In this document: positions 1-8,548 of the stretch, piece by piece
Numbering within the stretch: the stretch's first letter is position 1
Layout of the letters: every line of letters starts with the position of its first letter
From: Streptomyces nojiriensis
GTDB taxonomy: Bacteria; Actinomycetota; Actinomycetes; Streptomycetales; Streptomycetaceae
Direction: 5' to 3'
Assembly: GCF_017639205.1 (NCBI RefSeq)
Contig: NZ_CP071139.1
Span: 7,067,501-7,131,500, forward strand
DNA: 64,000 bases
Notes under the pieces: generated by a model
Seen by the model: the letters and a program-made list of their open reading frames with translations, nothing else
Told to the model about the DNA's origin: nothing
Databases searched by the model: none
Program-made: the position numbers and the translations under genes

Positions 1-514
1 CGTCCGCCTGGTCGAAGTTGACGACGTAGAGCCCGGACACGGCGTCGGCCGGCACGGTCCACGTCGCGGTGACGGGCCAGTTCCCGCAGTCGACCAGGCC
101 GGTGGCGGCCTTCTTGGCGCAGGCCGCCGGGTTACCGCCCGGCACGAAGTTCGCCGGGTACGTCTGGGCCGCCTGGGCCGCGGTCGACATCAGGCGCGCG
201 CCGGTGCCCCCGTAGTGGCCGAGGCGGTAGACCGAGACCTTGTACGCGGTCGGCGACTGGATCTTGAACTGCACGGTCTCGCCGGCCTGGACGCTCGTCT
301 GGGCCGGGAAACCCTTGATGTCGCCGTACGCGCTGGGTGCGAACCAGTCCTCCATCGGCGTGCCGGGCTTGGAGTTCTCGCACACGATCGCGTTCGTGGT
401 GGGACCGCAGGGATCGACCGCACCGGCCACCACCGCCGGTGGCAGGACCGTGGCCATCAAGGCCGCGATCACGGTGAAGAGACCGTAACGGAGCAACCTT
501 GTCCGTCTGTTCAT
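1..514 (-). CDS. secreted DUF4082 / N,N-dimethylformamidase-beta-like protein, partial
   Basis: The gene reads in from the start at 514 (ATG) and leaves the window at position 1, so only the first 171 residues are visible. It opens with a clear Sec signal peptide: basic MNRRTRLLRYG, a hydrophobic stretch and an Ala-rich cleavage region near residue 31. The following Cys-containing mature start (DPCGP, IVCENSKPG) and a beta-rich segment with YKVSVYRLGHYGG resemble the N-terminus of the long Streptomyces proteins annotated as DUF4082 or N,N-dimethylformamidase beta-subunit-like, which combine Ig-like and sugar-binding-like domains. It lies 30 nt after the aminotransferase gene on the same strand, so it is probably the distal gene of the sugar operon; an extracellular polysaccharide-linked role is inference. 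The C-terminal domains are outside the window. Confidence 0.65.
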   Translation of the reverse strand, partial: MNRRTRLLRYGLFTVIAALMATVLPPAVVAGAVDPCGPTTNAIVCENSKPGTPMEDWFAPSAYGDIKGFPAQTSVQAGETVQFKIQSPTAYKVSVYRLGHYGGTGARLMSTAAQAAQTYPANFVPGGNPAACAKKAATGLVDCGNWPVTATWTVPADAVSGLYVVNFDQAD

Positions 515-544
515 CTGGACCTCATTGTTTGCGTGAGCGCGGGG

Positions 545-1660
545 TCAGCGCAGGGCGTTGCGGAGCGTTTCCACGACCCGCTGCTGCTGGTCAGCGGTGA
601 TCTGTGGGAAGAGGGGGAGCGAGAGCATCCGGTCCGCCGCCTGTTCGGCGTGCGGGAAGTCGCCCCGGTCGTGGCCGAGATGACCGAAGGCCGGGGTCAG
701 GTGGACCGGCGCCGGGTAGTGCACACCCGCGCCGATGCCCTCCGCGTTGAGCTTGCCGACGACGGCGTCGCGGTCCGCTCCGGTGACCCGTACGACGTAC
801 AGGTGCCACACGTGGACGTTGCCCCCGGCCGTAGCCGGCAGGGTGAGCCGCCCGGCGGCCGCGAGGTCGCCCAGCAGCTCGTCGTAGCGGGCGGCGGCGG
901 CCCGGCGGGCCGCGTTCCCCTCGGCCAGCCGGGCCAGCTTCGCCCGCAGGACCACGGCCTGCAGGCCGTCGAGCCGGCTGTTGAACCCGGCCACGTCGTG
1001 CCGGTACTTGGCGATGCCGCCGTGGTTGGCCAGGGCCCGGACCAGGTCCGCGCTCTCCTCGTCGTCGGTCACCACCGCGCCCGCGTCGCCGTAGGCCCCC
1101 AGGTTCTTGCCCGGGTAGAAGCTGGTCGCGGCGATGCCCCCGCTGCCGGGGGAGCGGCCGTCGCGGGTCGCGCCCTGGCTCTGCGCGGCGTCCTCGACGA
1201 TCTTCACGTGCGCCGGCAGCCCGGCCGCCAGCGCCGCGGTGTCCGCGCACTGCCCGTAGAGGTGGACGGGGACCACCGCGCGGGTGGCGGCGCCGACGGC
1301 CTCCAGGGCGGCCCGCGGGTCCATCAGCAGGGTGTCCGGGAGGCAGTCGACCAGCACCGGCCGGGCGCCGATCCGGGCCACGGCGCCCGCGGTGGCGATG
1401 AAGGTGTTCGTGGGCAGCACCACCTCGTCGCCGACGCCCACGCCGCTCGCGCGCAGGGCGAGTTCGAGGGCGTCGGTGCCGTTGGCGACACCCACGCAGT
1501 GCCCCACCCCCGCGAAGTCGGCGTACTCGCGCTCGAACGCGCGGACCTCCGCACCGCCGATGAAAGCGGTGTCGGCGAGCACACGGTCGAAGCCCGCCCG
1601 TAATTCCTCGGCGACCTCGGCGTGCGCCGCCTTCAGGTCGACCAGCGGTATCTGGTTCAT
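545..1660 (-). CDS. DegT/DnrJ/EryC1/StrS sugar aminotransferase (QdtB/FdtB-like)
   Basis: 371-residue PLP-dependent aminotransferase acting on a keto-sugar nucleotide. Fold-type I landmarks are visible: N-terminal IPLVDLKAAHAEV, GVANGTDALELAL at about 56-69, VEDAAQSQGA around 155-164 and the Schiff-base lysine K185 within SFYPGKNLGAYGDAG. That lysine context resembles VioA/QdtB/FdtB enzymes, which make 3- or 4-amino-6-deoxy sugars. The start at ATG 1660 was chosen because MNQIPLVDLK is the usual family start and its ATG overlaps the stop of the upstream acyltransferase (ATGA); an in-frame extension to 1783 would overlap that gene deeply. Last catalytic gene of a translationally coupled sugar operon. 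The exact substrate cannot be read from sequence. Confidence 0.93.
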   Translation of the reverse strand: MNQIPLVDLKAAHAEVAEELRAGFDRVLADTAFIGGAEVRAFEREYADFAGVGHCVGVANGTDALELALRASGVGVGDEVVLPTNTFIATAGAVARIGARPVLVDCLPDTLLMDPRAALEAVGAATRAVVPVHLYGQCADTAALAAGLPAHVKIVEDAAQSQGATRDGRSPGSGGIAATSFYPGKNLGAYGDAGAVVTDDEESADLVRALANHGGIAKYRHDVAGFNSRLDGLQAVVLRAKLARLAEGNAARRAAAARYDELLGDLAAAGRLTLPATAGGNVHVWHLYVVRVTGADRDAVVGKLNAEGIGAGVHYPAPVHLTPAFGHLGHDRGDFPHAEQAADRMLSLPLFPQITADQQQRVVETLRNALR

Positions 1661-2430
1661 GCGACTGTGCTCCCCATCCGTGTCTCCGGCCAACGGCCGG
1701 CCGTTTCCTCGCCATCGGCCCGCAGCTCGTCGAGCGCCGGGCCACCCGCCGCGCGCAGCCGGCGGGCGGGGCTCCCGGCCCACACCTCACCGGGCGGCAC
1801 ATCGGCCAGGACCGTGCTTCCCATACCGGTCAGCGACCAGGCGCCGACCGACGTGCCCTCGCGCACCAGCGCTCCCGCGCCCACGTACGCCCCGCGCCCC
1901 AGCCGCACCCCGCCGCCGAGGCGGACGCCCGAGGCGAGCGTGGCGAAGTCCCCGACCCGGTCGTCGTGGGTGAGCACCACGTGCGGCATCACCGCCACGT
2001 GGGACCCGAGCCGGACGGCGGCCGTCAGCACGCAGTGCGCGAGCAGGACCGAGCCCGCACCGAGCAGCGAGGACCCCGAGACCACCGCCGTGGGATGGAC
2101 CACCGTCGCGTAGCGGCTCCCGGGCAGCCCCAGGCGCCGCACCAGCCGCGCCCGTACGGCGTAGTCGCGCGGACTGCCCACGCAGACCACCACCCGGGCC
2201 GCCGGCAGCTCGTGCACGAGGTGGCTGCCGCCCAGCACCGGCACCCCGTCGACCTCCCGGCCGTGCAGGCCCGGATCGTCGTCGAGGTGCCCGGCGAGGC
2301 GCCACCGCGGAGCACGGCCGTACGCGGCCGCCGCGGCGGCCGCGTCCAGGACCGCCTGGGCGGTCTCGCGGGCGAACCCGCCCGCGCCGACGATCAGCAG
2401 ATCCTCGGTCCGCGGCGGCGGGCCGCTCAT
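1657..2430 (-). CDS. NeuD/PglB-type sugar O/N-acyltransferase
   Basis: 257 residues. The N-terminal half has a Rossmann-like PglD/NeuD domain (LLIVGAGGFARETAQAV near 11-27). The C-terminal half is a left-handed beta-helix of hexapeptide repeats, recognisable from the periodic small/hydrophobic pattern in SGSSLLGAGSVLLAHCVL and the following rungs. Family members transfer acetyl or other acyl groups to amino or hydroxyl groups of nucleotide-activated sugars. Placement between two sugar aminotransferases, with ATGA overlaps on both sides, suggests it acylates the amino group installed by one of them, as WbpD or QdtC-like enzymes do; that pairing is inference. The start at 2430 gives MSGPPPR and the overlap with the upstream gene. 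Confidence 0.88.
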   Translation of the reverse strand: MSGPPPRTEDLLIVGAGGFARETAQAVLDAAAAAAAYGRAPRWRLAGHLDDDPGLHGREVDGVPVLGGSHLVHELPAARVVVCVGSPRDYAVRARLVRRLGLPGSRYATVVHPTAVVSGSSLLGAGSVLLAHCVLTAAVRLGSHVAVMPHVVLTHDDRVGDFATLASGVRLGGGVRLGRGAYVGAGALVREGTSVGAWSLTGMGSTVLADVPPGEVWAGSPARRLRAAGGPALDELRADGEETAGRWPETRMGSTVA

Positions 2431-3587
2431 CCGCCCGCCTGTTCGCGCAGCACCGCCACCACCCGGTCCTGCTGCTCCGGCGTCATCGTGTGGAACAGCG
2501 GCAGGATCAGCGAGTCGCGGCTGATCCGCTCGGTCACCGGCAGCGGCGCCGCGCCGTGGTCCGCGTACGCGGGCTCCAGGTGCGAGGCCATGATCCCGCG
2601 CCGGGCCGAGATCCCGGCCTCGGAGAGCGCCGCGAGCAGGTCGTCCCGGCCCACGGGGAAGTCCTCGGCCGGCAGCACCCAGTACGACTGGAAGTTGCCC
2701 TGGCCGTGACCGGGGTCCCGGACCGGCCGCAGGCCGGGGATCCCGCTCAGCAGCTCCGTGTACCGGGCCGCGAGCGAGCGCCGCCGGGCCACGATCTCGT
2801 CCAGCTTGCCGAGCTGCACCAGGCCGACCGCGGCCTGGATGTCGGTCATCCGGTAGTTGTAGCCGACCTCCAGGTAGCTCTCGACGACCGGCTTGCTGCT
2901 CGCGTGGCGCTGTGCGGCGGACACGTTCATGCCGTGCTCGCGCAGCCGGCGCAGCCGCTCCGCCCACTGCGCGTCGTCCGTGGTCAGCATGCCGCCCTCG
3001 CCGGTGGTGATCACCTTGCGGGGGTGGAAGGACCAGGCGGCGAGCAGGGCGCCGTGGCCCACCGACTTGCCGCCCACCGTCGCGCCGATGCCGCAGGCCG
3101 CGTCCTCCACGAGGGCCACGTCCCAGTCGGCGCACACCGCGCGCAGCGCGTGCACGTCCGCGGGCACCCCGCCCTGGTGGACGGCGATCACCGCCTTGGT
3201 CCTCGGGGTGCGGACCGCGTCCACGGTGGCCGCGGTGAGGTTGCCGGTGGCCTCCTCGACGTCCGCGAACACCGGCCGGGCGCCCACGTAGCGCACCGCG
3301 TTGGCCGTGGCGATGAACGACAGCGAGGGGACGATCACCTCGTCGCCGGGACCGAGGTCCAGGGCGATCAGGGACAGGTGCAGGGCGGTGGTGCACGAGC
3401 TCACCGCGATCCCGTGCTCGGCGCCCACCCGCTCGGCGAAGGCCCGTTCGAACTCGGCGACCCGGGGGCCCTGGGCCACCCAGCCGGAGAGCACGGCGTC
3501 GGCGGCGGCCTTCGCCTCCTCCTCGCCCAGCCAGGGCACCATCACCGGGATCCGGGAGGTGGCGGGTGCGGCGTCCGGGGCGCTCAT
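2427..3587 (-). CDS. DegT/DnrJ/EryC1/StrS sugar aminotransferase
   Basis: 386-residue PLP aminotransferase, second in the operon. Motifs: VSSCTTALHLSL at 63-74, VIVPSLSFIATANAV at about 84-98, EDAACGIGA near 161-169 and the PLP lysine K191 in SFHPRKVITTGEGG. This lysine context differs from its neighbour (SFYPGKN), so the two are not recent duplicates and probably act on different keto sugars or positions. Start ATG 3587 overlaps the stop of the epimerase gene by 4 nt, and its own stop overlaps the acyltransferase start by 4 nt. It belongs to the PseC/ArnB/DesV-like superfamily; a more exact subfamily needs a search. Confidence 0.93.
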   Translation of the reverse strand: MSAPDAAPATSRIPVMVPWLGEEEAKAAADAVLSGWVAQGPRVAEFERAFAERVGAEHGIAVSSCTTALHLSLIALDLGPGDEVIVPSLSFIATANAVRYVGARPVFADVEEATGNLTAATVDAVRTPRTKAVIAVHQGGVPADVHALRAVCADWDVALVEDAACGIGATVGGKSVGHGALLAAWSFHPRKVITTGEGGMLTTDDAQWAERLRRLREHGMNVSAAQRHASSKPVVESYLEVGYNYRMTDIQAAVGLVQLGKLDEIVARRRSLAARYTELLSGIPGLRPVRDPGHGQGNFQSYWVLPAEDFPVGRDDLLAALSEAGISARRGIMASHLEPAYADHGAAPLPVTERISRDSLILPLFHTMTPEQQDRVVAVLREQAGG

Positions 3588-4624
3588 CGGGCCGTCTCCG
3601 CGGCAGCAGCCGCCGCGTCGGCGGCGCGCTCGGCACGCCACCACTGCACCAGGTCCCGCAGGCCGGTGCGCAGGTCGATCTCGGCGGTGAAGCCGAGCCG
3701 CTCCGCGGCCTGCGAGGTGTCCGCGAGCCGGCGGGTGACGCCGTTCACGGCGCGGGCCGGGCCGTGCTCGGGCACCAGGCCCTCGGCGCCCATCGCCTCC
3801 AGCAGGCCGTGCGCGAGCTGGAGCAGGCTGGTCTCGGTGCCGCTCGCGACGTTGAACACCTCGTCGGTCAGGTCCGACTCGGCGGCCAGCAGGTTGGCGC
3901 GCGCGATGTCCCGCACGTCGACGAAGTCCATGGTCTGCAGGCCGTCGCCGAGGATCAGCGGCGGCTCGCCCGAGGCGATCCGCTCCATCCAGCGGATCAG
4001 CACCTCGGTGTAGAGGCCGTGGATGTCCATCCGGGGCCCGTACACGTTGAAGTAGCGCAGGGCCACGTAGTCCAGCCCGTACATGGAGTGGAAGCTGCGC
4101 AGCACCCCCTCGTTGAAGGCCTTCGCCGCACCGTAGAAGGTGTCGTTGTTGTACGGGTGGTGGCGCTCGGTGGTCGGGAACTGCTCGGCCAGGCCGTAGA
4201 CCGAGGCCGAGGACGAGGCGATCACCTTGCCCACCCCGGCGGCCGCGGCCGCCTCCAGCACGTTGAAGGTGCCGTCCACCATGACCTCGTTCGCCAGCCG
4301 CGGCTCCTCCGCGCACTGGGTGATCCGGATGGCGGCGAGATGGAACACCAGCTCGGCGCCCTCGGTCGCCTTGCGCACCGCGGACACGTCGCGGATGTCG
4401 CCCTCGACGAGCTCCACCACGCCGCTCGGCAGGGCGCGGGCCAGGTTGGCCGACCGCCCCCGCACGAAGTTGTCGAGCACGACGACCTCGCGTGCCCCGT
4501 TGTCCACCAGCAGGTCCACCAGGTGCGAGCCGATCGTGCCCGCTCCTCCGGTGACCAGAATCCTCTTGCCTCGTACGCTGCTCAACGCCCTGCCCCCACT
4601 GAATCCTCGGTCGTGCTCTTGCAT
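3584..4624 (-). CDS. NAD-dependent epimerase/dehydratase (extended SDR)
   Basis: 346 residues from ATG 4624. Extended short-chain dehydrogenase features: nucleotide-binding GGAGTIG at about 26-32, acidic end of beta-2 (VVVLDN), VFHLAA, and catalytic YxxxK in FYGAAK. Such enzymes epimerise, dehydrate or oxidise nucleotide sugars, here presumably supplying the keto sugar to the aminotransferases. The start is uncertain: the ATG at 4624 has no convincing ribosome site, whereas an in-frame TTG at 4585 is preceded by a G-rich GGGGGCAGGG and would give a protein starting directly before VRGKRILVTGGAG, the normal N-terminus for this family. The downstream stop overlaps the next start by 4 nt. Confidence 0.92.
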   Translation of the reverse strand: MQEHDRGFSGGRALSSVRGKRILVTGGAGTIGSHLVDLLVDNGAREVVVLDNFVRGRSANLARALPSGVVELVEGDIRDVSAVRKATEGAELVFHLAAIRITQCAEEPRLANEVMVDGTFNVLEAAAAAGVGKVIASSSASVYGLAEQFPTTERHHPYNNDTFYGAAKAFNEGVLRSFHSMYGLDYVALRYFNVYGPRMDIHGLYTEVLIRWMERIASGEPPLILGDGLQTMDFVDVRDIARANLLAAESDLTDEVFNVASGTETSLLQLAHGLLEAMGAEGLVPEHGPARAVNGVTRRLADTSQAAERLGFTAEIDLRTGLRDLVQWWRAERAADAAAAAAETAR

Positions 4625-4643
4625 GTGATCGGAACGCGGACGG

Positions 4644-5741
4644 TCAACGCCCGGTGCGCAGTCCGACGACCGCTCCGCGGAACTCCAGGCTCCGGGAGGC
4701 GGCTTCCAGGATGTCCAGCACCTTCAGTCCCGCCCGGCCGTCCGTCAGCGGCGGACGTCCCGTCCTGATGGACGCGGCGAACTCCTCGACCATGCTGCGC
4801 AGGGCCTCCTTCTCGCCGATCGCGGGCGCCACCATGTCGCCGCTCCGGTAGGAGACGAGCATGTCCCGGCGCTCGTCCGCGCCGATCTCCTGCGGGGCGC
4901 TCAGGTCCACCCCGCGGTCGAACACCGCGACGCGCTGGCTGGGGTTGAGGTCGTCCCACACCAGGGTGCGCTTGGACCCGCCGACCATGGTGGTGCGCAC
5001 CTTGGTCGGGGAGAGCCAGTTGACGTGCACGTGCGCGATGGCGCCGGTGTTCAGCTGCAGTGTCAGATAGGCCACGCAGGACTGGCCGGCCCCGATGGGA
5101 TCGGCTCCGTGAGCGGCGACGGCCACCGGCTGCACGTGGTCCGGGAGGATGAAGTCCAGGACGGACAGGTCGTGGGGGGCCAGGTCCCACAGGACGTCGA
5201 TGTCCTTCTGGACGAGCCCCAGGTTGATCCGTACCGAGTCCACGTAGTGGATCTCGCCGAGTTCCCCGGAGCGGACCAGCTCGCGGATCCGGCCCACGGC
5301 CGGGGTGTAGCAGTAGGTGTGGTCGCACATCAGTGTGAGGCCGCGCTCCTCGGCCTCGTTCACCAGCCGCAGCCCGTCCTCGTAGGTGGCGGCCAGCGGC
5401 TTCTCCACGAGGACGTGCTTGCCGGCGCGCAGGGCGGCCAGCGCGACGTCGAGGTGCGTTCCCGCAGGGGTGGCCACCGCGACCGCGTGGACCTCCGGGT
5501 CGGCGAGGACCGCCTCGTAGTCGCCGGTCGCCTGGACCGTGGAGTACGCGCCGAGCACCTGCCGGGCCCGGTCCACGTTCAGGTCGCAGAGCCAGCGCAG
5601 CCGGAACTGGTCACTGGACTGGAAGTTGCGGACGAGATTGGGGCCCCAGTAGCCCGCACCGACCACGGCGACACCTAAGGGGGCGGACCCCTTGCCGGTG
5701 GCGCGCGCGGCCTGCCCCGCGTCCTTCGCGGTGTCCTTCAC
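4644..5741 (-). CDS. Gfo/Idh/MocA family oxidoreductase (WbpB-like)
   Basis: 365 residues, first gene of the sugar operon. An N-terminal Rossmann domain (VAVVGAGYWGPNLVRNF at about 24-40) is followed by the EKPLA motif of the Gfo/Idh/MocA dinucleotide-binding domain and a C-terminal alpha/beta domain. GVAVVGAGYWGPN and CDHTYCYTPAV resemble WbpB/WlbA-type enzymes that oxidise C3 of UDP-GlcNAc(A) before transamination. The start is set at GTG 5741, because the leader AAGGAAGGGAAACGCC gives a good ribosome site just before it; an ATG eight codons upstream (5765) has none. With two aminotransferases and an acyltransferase following, production of a diamino or N-acylated amino sugar is a reasonable inference. 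Confidence 0.92.
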   Translation of the reverse strand: MKDTAKDAGQAARATGKGSAPLGVAVVGAGYWGPNLVRNFQSSDQFRLRWLCDLNVDRARQVLGAYSTVQATGDYEAVLADPEVHAVAVATPAGTHLDVALAALRAGKHVLVEKPLAATYEDGLRLVNEAEERGLTLMCDHTYCYTPAVGRIRELVRSGELGEIHYVDSVRINLGLVQKDIDVLWDLAPHDLSVLDFILPDHVQPVAVAAHGADPIGAGQSCVAYLTLQLNTGAIAHVHVNWLSPTKVRTTMVGGSKRTLVWDDLNPSQRVAVFDRGVDLSAPQEIGADERRDMLVSYRSGDMVAPAIGEKEALRSMVEEFAASIRTGRPPLTDGRAGLKVLDILEAASRSLEFRGAVVGLRTGR

Positions 5742-6099
5742 GGCGTTTCCCTTCCTTTCGCGCACGCCGGACGGCGTGTCGCCAACTCATGGCCGGGACG
5801 CGTGTGATGGAGGGAGATGCCGTCGACGGCAGCCCGGACGCCTGCGCGTCCCGTGCGTGACCTGCTCAACGGTGATGGCCCCCCACAACCGATGCCCTAC
5901 GTGATCCGCGTGCTTCGCCCCCCGGCCCGGCCGCCTGTTCCCCACAAGCAGGCCGAACCCGTACCGCTTACCGCCTTTGCCGGCTGCCGGACACCGGCAC
6001 CGCCGAAGCGTGCCGAATCCGGTCGGCGCCGCTCAATCTAGTCCACCGGGCGTACCCCCGGGCAGAGTTGACGTAATCGCCTGGAGCGGGTGTTCGACC
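5742..6099. promoter_or_regulatory. divergent intergenic region with a short palindrome
   Basis: About 360 bp between the minus-strand sugar operon and the plus-strand glycosyltransferase, so it must hold both promoters. A perfect 7-bp inverted repeat with a 2-nt spacer (CACGCCG-GA-CGGCGTG, 5763-5778) lies 20 bp upstream of the oxidoreductase start and could be an operator or leader hairpin. A TTGACG at 6068-6073 could be a -35 box for the glycosyltransferase, but no matching TANNNT -10 is seen. No open frame here looks coding. Confidence 0.35.
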
Positions 6100-7011
6100 A
6101 TGCATACTGCCCGGGTGACCAGCATCGTGATACCGGCCCACAACGAAGGCCGGGTCATCGGCCGCCTCCTCGACGCGCTCCTGGCCGACGCCTCGGCGTC
6201 CGGGCCCGACATCGTCGTGGTGTGCAACGGCTGTACGGACGACACCGCACGTGTGGCGGGCGAGCGCGGCGACCGCGTGCGCGTGGTCGAGATCCCGACC
6301 CCCTCCAAACACCGGGCGCTGCGGGTCGGCGACGAGCACGCGCGGGGCTTCCCCCGGCTGTACGTGGACGCCGACGTCGTCGTCGGGGCCGCCGACGTGG
6401 GGGCCCTGGTGGGCGCCCTCGACCGGAGCCCGGAGCTGCTCGCCGCCGCCCCCGGCCGGGACATCCCGCTGGGCGGCTGCGCCTGGCCGGTGCGGGCGTA
6501 CTACCGGGTGTGGCAGCGGCTGCCCGCCGTCCGGGAGGGGCTCTTCGGCCGGGGGGTCATCGCCGTGACCGAGGCGGGGCACGCGCGGATCGCTGCGCTG
6601 CCCCCGCTGATGGCCGACGACCTGGCCGCGTCCCTCGCCTTCGGGCCCGGGGAGCGGCGCGTGGTCGAGGAGGCCCGGGTGGTCGTCCGGCCGCCGCGCA
6701 CCTGGTCCGACCTGATCAGGCGGCGGGTCCGCGCGGCGACCTCCTCCGCCGAGTTCGAGCGTTTCCAGGCGGCGCGGCAGGCCGAGGCGCCGGAAGCGGC
6801 ACCGGAGCAGGGCTCGGAGCCGGTGTCGGAGCAGACCGCGCGCACCGGCACGGCCGATCTGCGCGCCCTGCTGTGGGCCCGGCCGGCCCTGCTGCCGGGG
6901 GTGGTGGTGTTCGTGGTGGCCGCGCTCGCCGCCCGCCGCGGTTCCCGGAAGGCCATCCGCGACCGGGACTTCTCCACCTGGCTGCGGGACGAGAGCAGCC
7001 GGCAGGACTGA
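6100..7011 (+). CDS. family 2 glycosyltransferase, GT-A fold
   Basis: 303 residues from ATG 6100. The N-terminus is a textbook GT2 start (VTSIVIPAHNEGRVIGRLLDAL), followed by VVCNGCTDDTARVA and a DxD-type metal site in LYVDADVVVGA. No processive QxxRW motif is seen, so it probably adds single sugars. Near the C-terminus one hydrophobic helix (LLPGVVVFVVAALAA) suggests membrane anchoring. The ATG was chosen as the last start before the conserved first strand; GTG 6115 is an alternative, and the longer frame to 5977 lacks coding character. It is divergent from the sugar operon and may use its product, which is inference only. Confidence 0.85.
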   Translation: MHTARVTSIVIPAHNEGRVIGRLLDALLADASASGPDIVVVCNGCTDDTARVAGERGDRVRVVEIPTPSKHRALRVGDEHARGFPRLYVDADVVVGAADVGALVGALDRSPELLAAAPGRDIPLGGCAWPVRAYYRVWQRLPAVREGLFGRGVIAVTEAGHARIAALPPLMADDLAASLAFGPGERRVVEEARVVVRPPRTWSDLIRRRVRAATSSAEFERFQAARQAEAPEAAPEQGSEPVSEQTARTGTADLRALLWARPALLPGVVVFVVAALAARRGSRKAIRDRDFSTWLRDESSRQD

Positions 7012-7083
7012 ACTCCCGGCCGCCCTGCGGCGTACGGCCGAATCTCCTCGTACGCCGCACCGTTGGCCCGTACAACCATTAGG

Positions 7084-7108
7084 GTTCCACTCGCACGTTC
7101 GAGTGAAC
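7084..7108. promoter_or_regulatory. operator-like inverted repeat before the MFS gene
   Basis: Arms GTT (7084-7086) plus CACTCG (7088-7093) pair with CGAGTG (7100-7105) plus AAC (7106-7108) around a 6-nt spacer, with one bulged C at 7087. The site sits 31 bp before the MFS start, where a TetR- or MarR-type repressor of an efflux gene would bind. No regulator gene is adjacent, so the binding protein is unknown. Confidence 0.4.
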
Positions 7109-7138
7109 TCAGTCCGTCGGCATCGGGAGCTCCAGAGC

Positions 7139-8548
7139 ATGTACCTCGCGGACCGCTCCGCGCCCGCGCCCGGGGGCGCGAAGACCGCTGCGGACCGGGG
7201 ACCCGTCCGGGCTCCCGCGGTCGCCTCGACCGTCCTCGCCCTGGGCACGGTCAGCATGATCACCGACATCTCCTCCGAGATGGTCACCGCCGTCCTGCCC
7301 CTGTACCTGATCGCGGGTCTGGGCCTGAGTCCCCTCGGCTTCGGGGCGCTGGACGGCGTCTACAACGGGGTCAGCGCCCTCGTGCAGCTGACCGGCGGCC
7401 ACCTCGCCGACCGGGTGCGCAACCACAAGCTGATCGCCGGCATCGGCTACGGCCTGTCCGCCCTGTGCAAACCGCTGCTCCTGTTCGCCCACAGCCTGGG
7501 CCCGATCAGCGTGATCCTCACCCTGGAACGCACCGGCAAGGGACTGCGCACCGCGCCGCGCGACGCGCTCATCTCCCTGTCCACACCGCCCGAGTTACAA
7601 GGGCGCGCCTTCGGGGTGCACCGGGCCATGGACACCACCGGGGCGCTGCTCGGCCCGCTCGCCGCGTTCCTCATCCTGAGCCTCACGGTCGACGGCTACG
7701 ACGCGGTCTTCGGCGTCAGCGCCTGCGTCGCCGTACTCGGTGTCGTGGTGCTCATGCTCTTCGTCCCGTCCGGCGCCGACACCCGGCCCGGGCCGTCCGG
7801 CGGAGCCGGGGCCGCCGCCGGGACCGCGGGCTCCGCCGCCGTTCCCGGCGCGGACCGGCCGGCCCCCGTACGGCTGCGCGACGCGCTCGGCCTGCTGCGC
7901 CTGCCCCGGCTGCGCAACCTGGCCGTCTGCGCCGTCCTGCTGGGCCTGACCACCGTCAGCGACGCCTTCGTCTACCTGCTCCTGCAACGCCGCACCGGCA
8001 TCGGCGACCAGTGGTTCCCGCTCCTGCCGCTGGGTACCGCGGCCGTGTTCCTGCTGCTCGCCGTGCCCGCCGGGGCCCTCGCCGACCGGATCGGCCGGCG
8101 CACCGTCTTCCTCACCGGGCACGCCCTCCTGCTGACCGGCTACGGGCTGCTGCTGTGGGCCCCCGCCTGGCCCGCCCTGCCCTTCCTCGTCCTCGCCCTG
8201 CACGGCATGTTCTACGCCGCCACCGACGGCGTGCTGCCCGCCGCCGTCGCCGCCACCGTCCCCGGCGAGCTGCGCGCCACCGGCATGGCCCTGGTCGGCA
8301 CCGGCCAGGCGCTGGCCCGCTTCGGCTGCTCGCTGGCCTTCGGCGCGGCCTGGACGCTCTGGGGCACCGGCCCGGCACTGGCCGCCGCCGCGGCCGGCCT
8401 GCTGTGCTGCGCCGCCGTCGCCGGCTTCGTCCTGCGCCCGTCGGCGCCCCGGGACACCCGACCCGACCCGAACCCGAAGCCCGACCCGAAGCCCGGCCCG
8501 CATCCCGACCCGAAGCCCGACCCGAAGTCCGTGAGGCCCCCCAGATGA
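7139..8548 (+). CDS. MFS transporter
   Basis: 469 residues from ATG 7139 with about 12 predicted membrane segments in two halves separated by a Gly/Ala/Pro-rich loop near residue 220. The MFS signature between helices 2 and 3 is visible as GGHLADRVRNHK, and a second copy as GALADRIGRRT in the other half. ERTGKGLRTAPRDALIS resembles a subgroup of drug/solute permeases of unknown substrate. The start is chosen for GGGAGCTCC upstream and because GTG 7103 falls inside a palindrome. The last 25 residues are a Pro/Asp/Lys repeat. Its stop overlaps the ATG of the next gene (ATGA), so the pair is co-translated. Substrate unknown. Confidence 0.88.
   Translation: MYLADRSAPAPGGAKTAADRGPVRAPAVASTVLALGTVSMITDISSEMVTAVLPLYLIAGLGLSPLGFGALDGVYNGVSALVQLTGGHLADRVRNHKLIAGIGYGLSALCKPLLLFAHSLGPISVILTLERTGKGLRTAPRDALISLSTPPELQGRAFGVHRAMDTTGALLGPLAAFLILSLTVDGYDAVFGVSACVAVLGVVVLMLFVPSGADTRPGPSGGAGAAAGTAGSAAVPGADRPAPVRLRDALGLLRLPRLRNLAVCAVLLGLTTVSDAFVYLLLQRRTGIGDQWFPLLPLGTAAVFLLLAVPAGALADRIGRRTVFLTGHALLLTGYGLLLWAPAWPALPFLVLALHGMFYAATDGVLPAAVAATVPGELRATGMALVGTGQALARFGCSLAFGAAWTLWGTGPALAAAAAGLLCCAAVAGFVLRPSAPRDTRPDPNPKPDPKPGPHPDPKPDPKSVRPPR
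8461..8527 (+). repeat. short tandem repeat coding a Pro-Asp-Pro-Lys tail
   Basis: Imperfect repeats of ACCCGA/ACCCGAAGCCCG units encode the C-terminal PDPKPDPK-type tail of the MFS transporter. Low-complexity DNA of this kind is slippage-prone; the tail is predicted cytoplasmic and probably varies in length between strains. Confidence 0.6.

Noticed and set aside
215-1603. Long plus-strand open frame of 462 codons opposite the first aminotransferase
   Set aside because: It is antisense to a well-supported gene, has no domain motif, and its composition is the mirror of GC-rich codon bias. The same reasoning removes the other long shadows, such as 2490-4013, 11385-14696 (minus, upstream part), 15738-17645 (minus) and 40776-43193 (minus).
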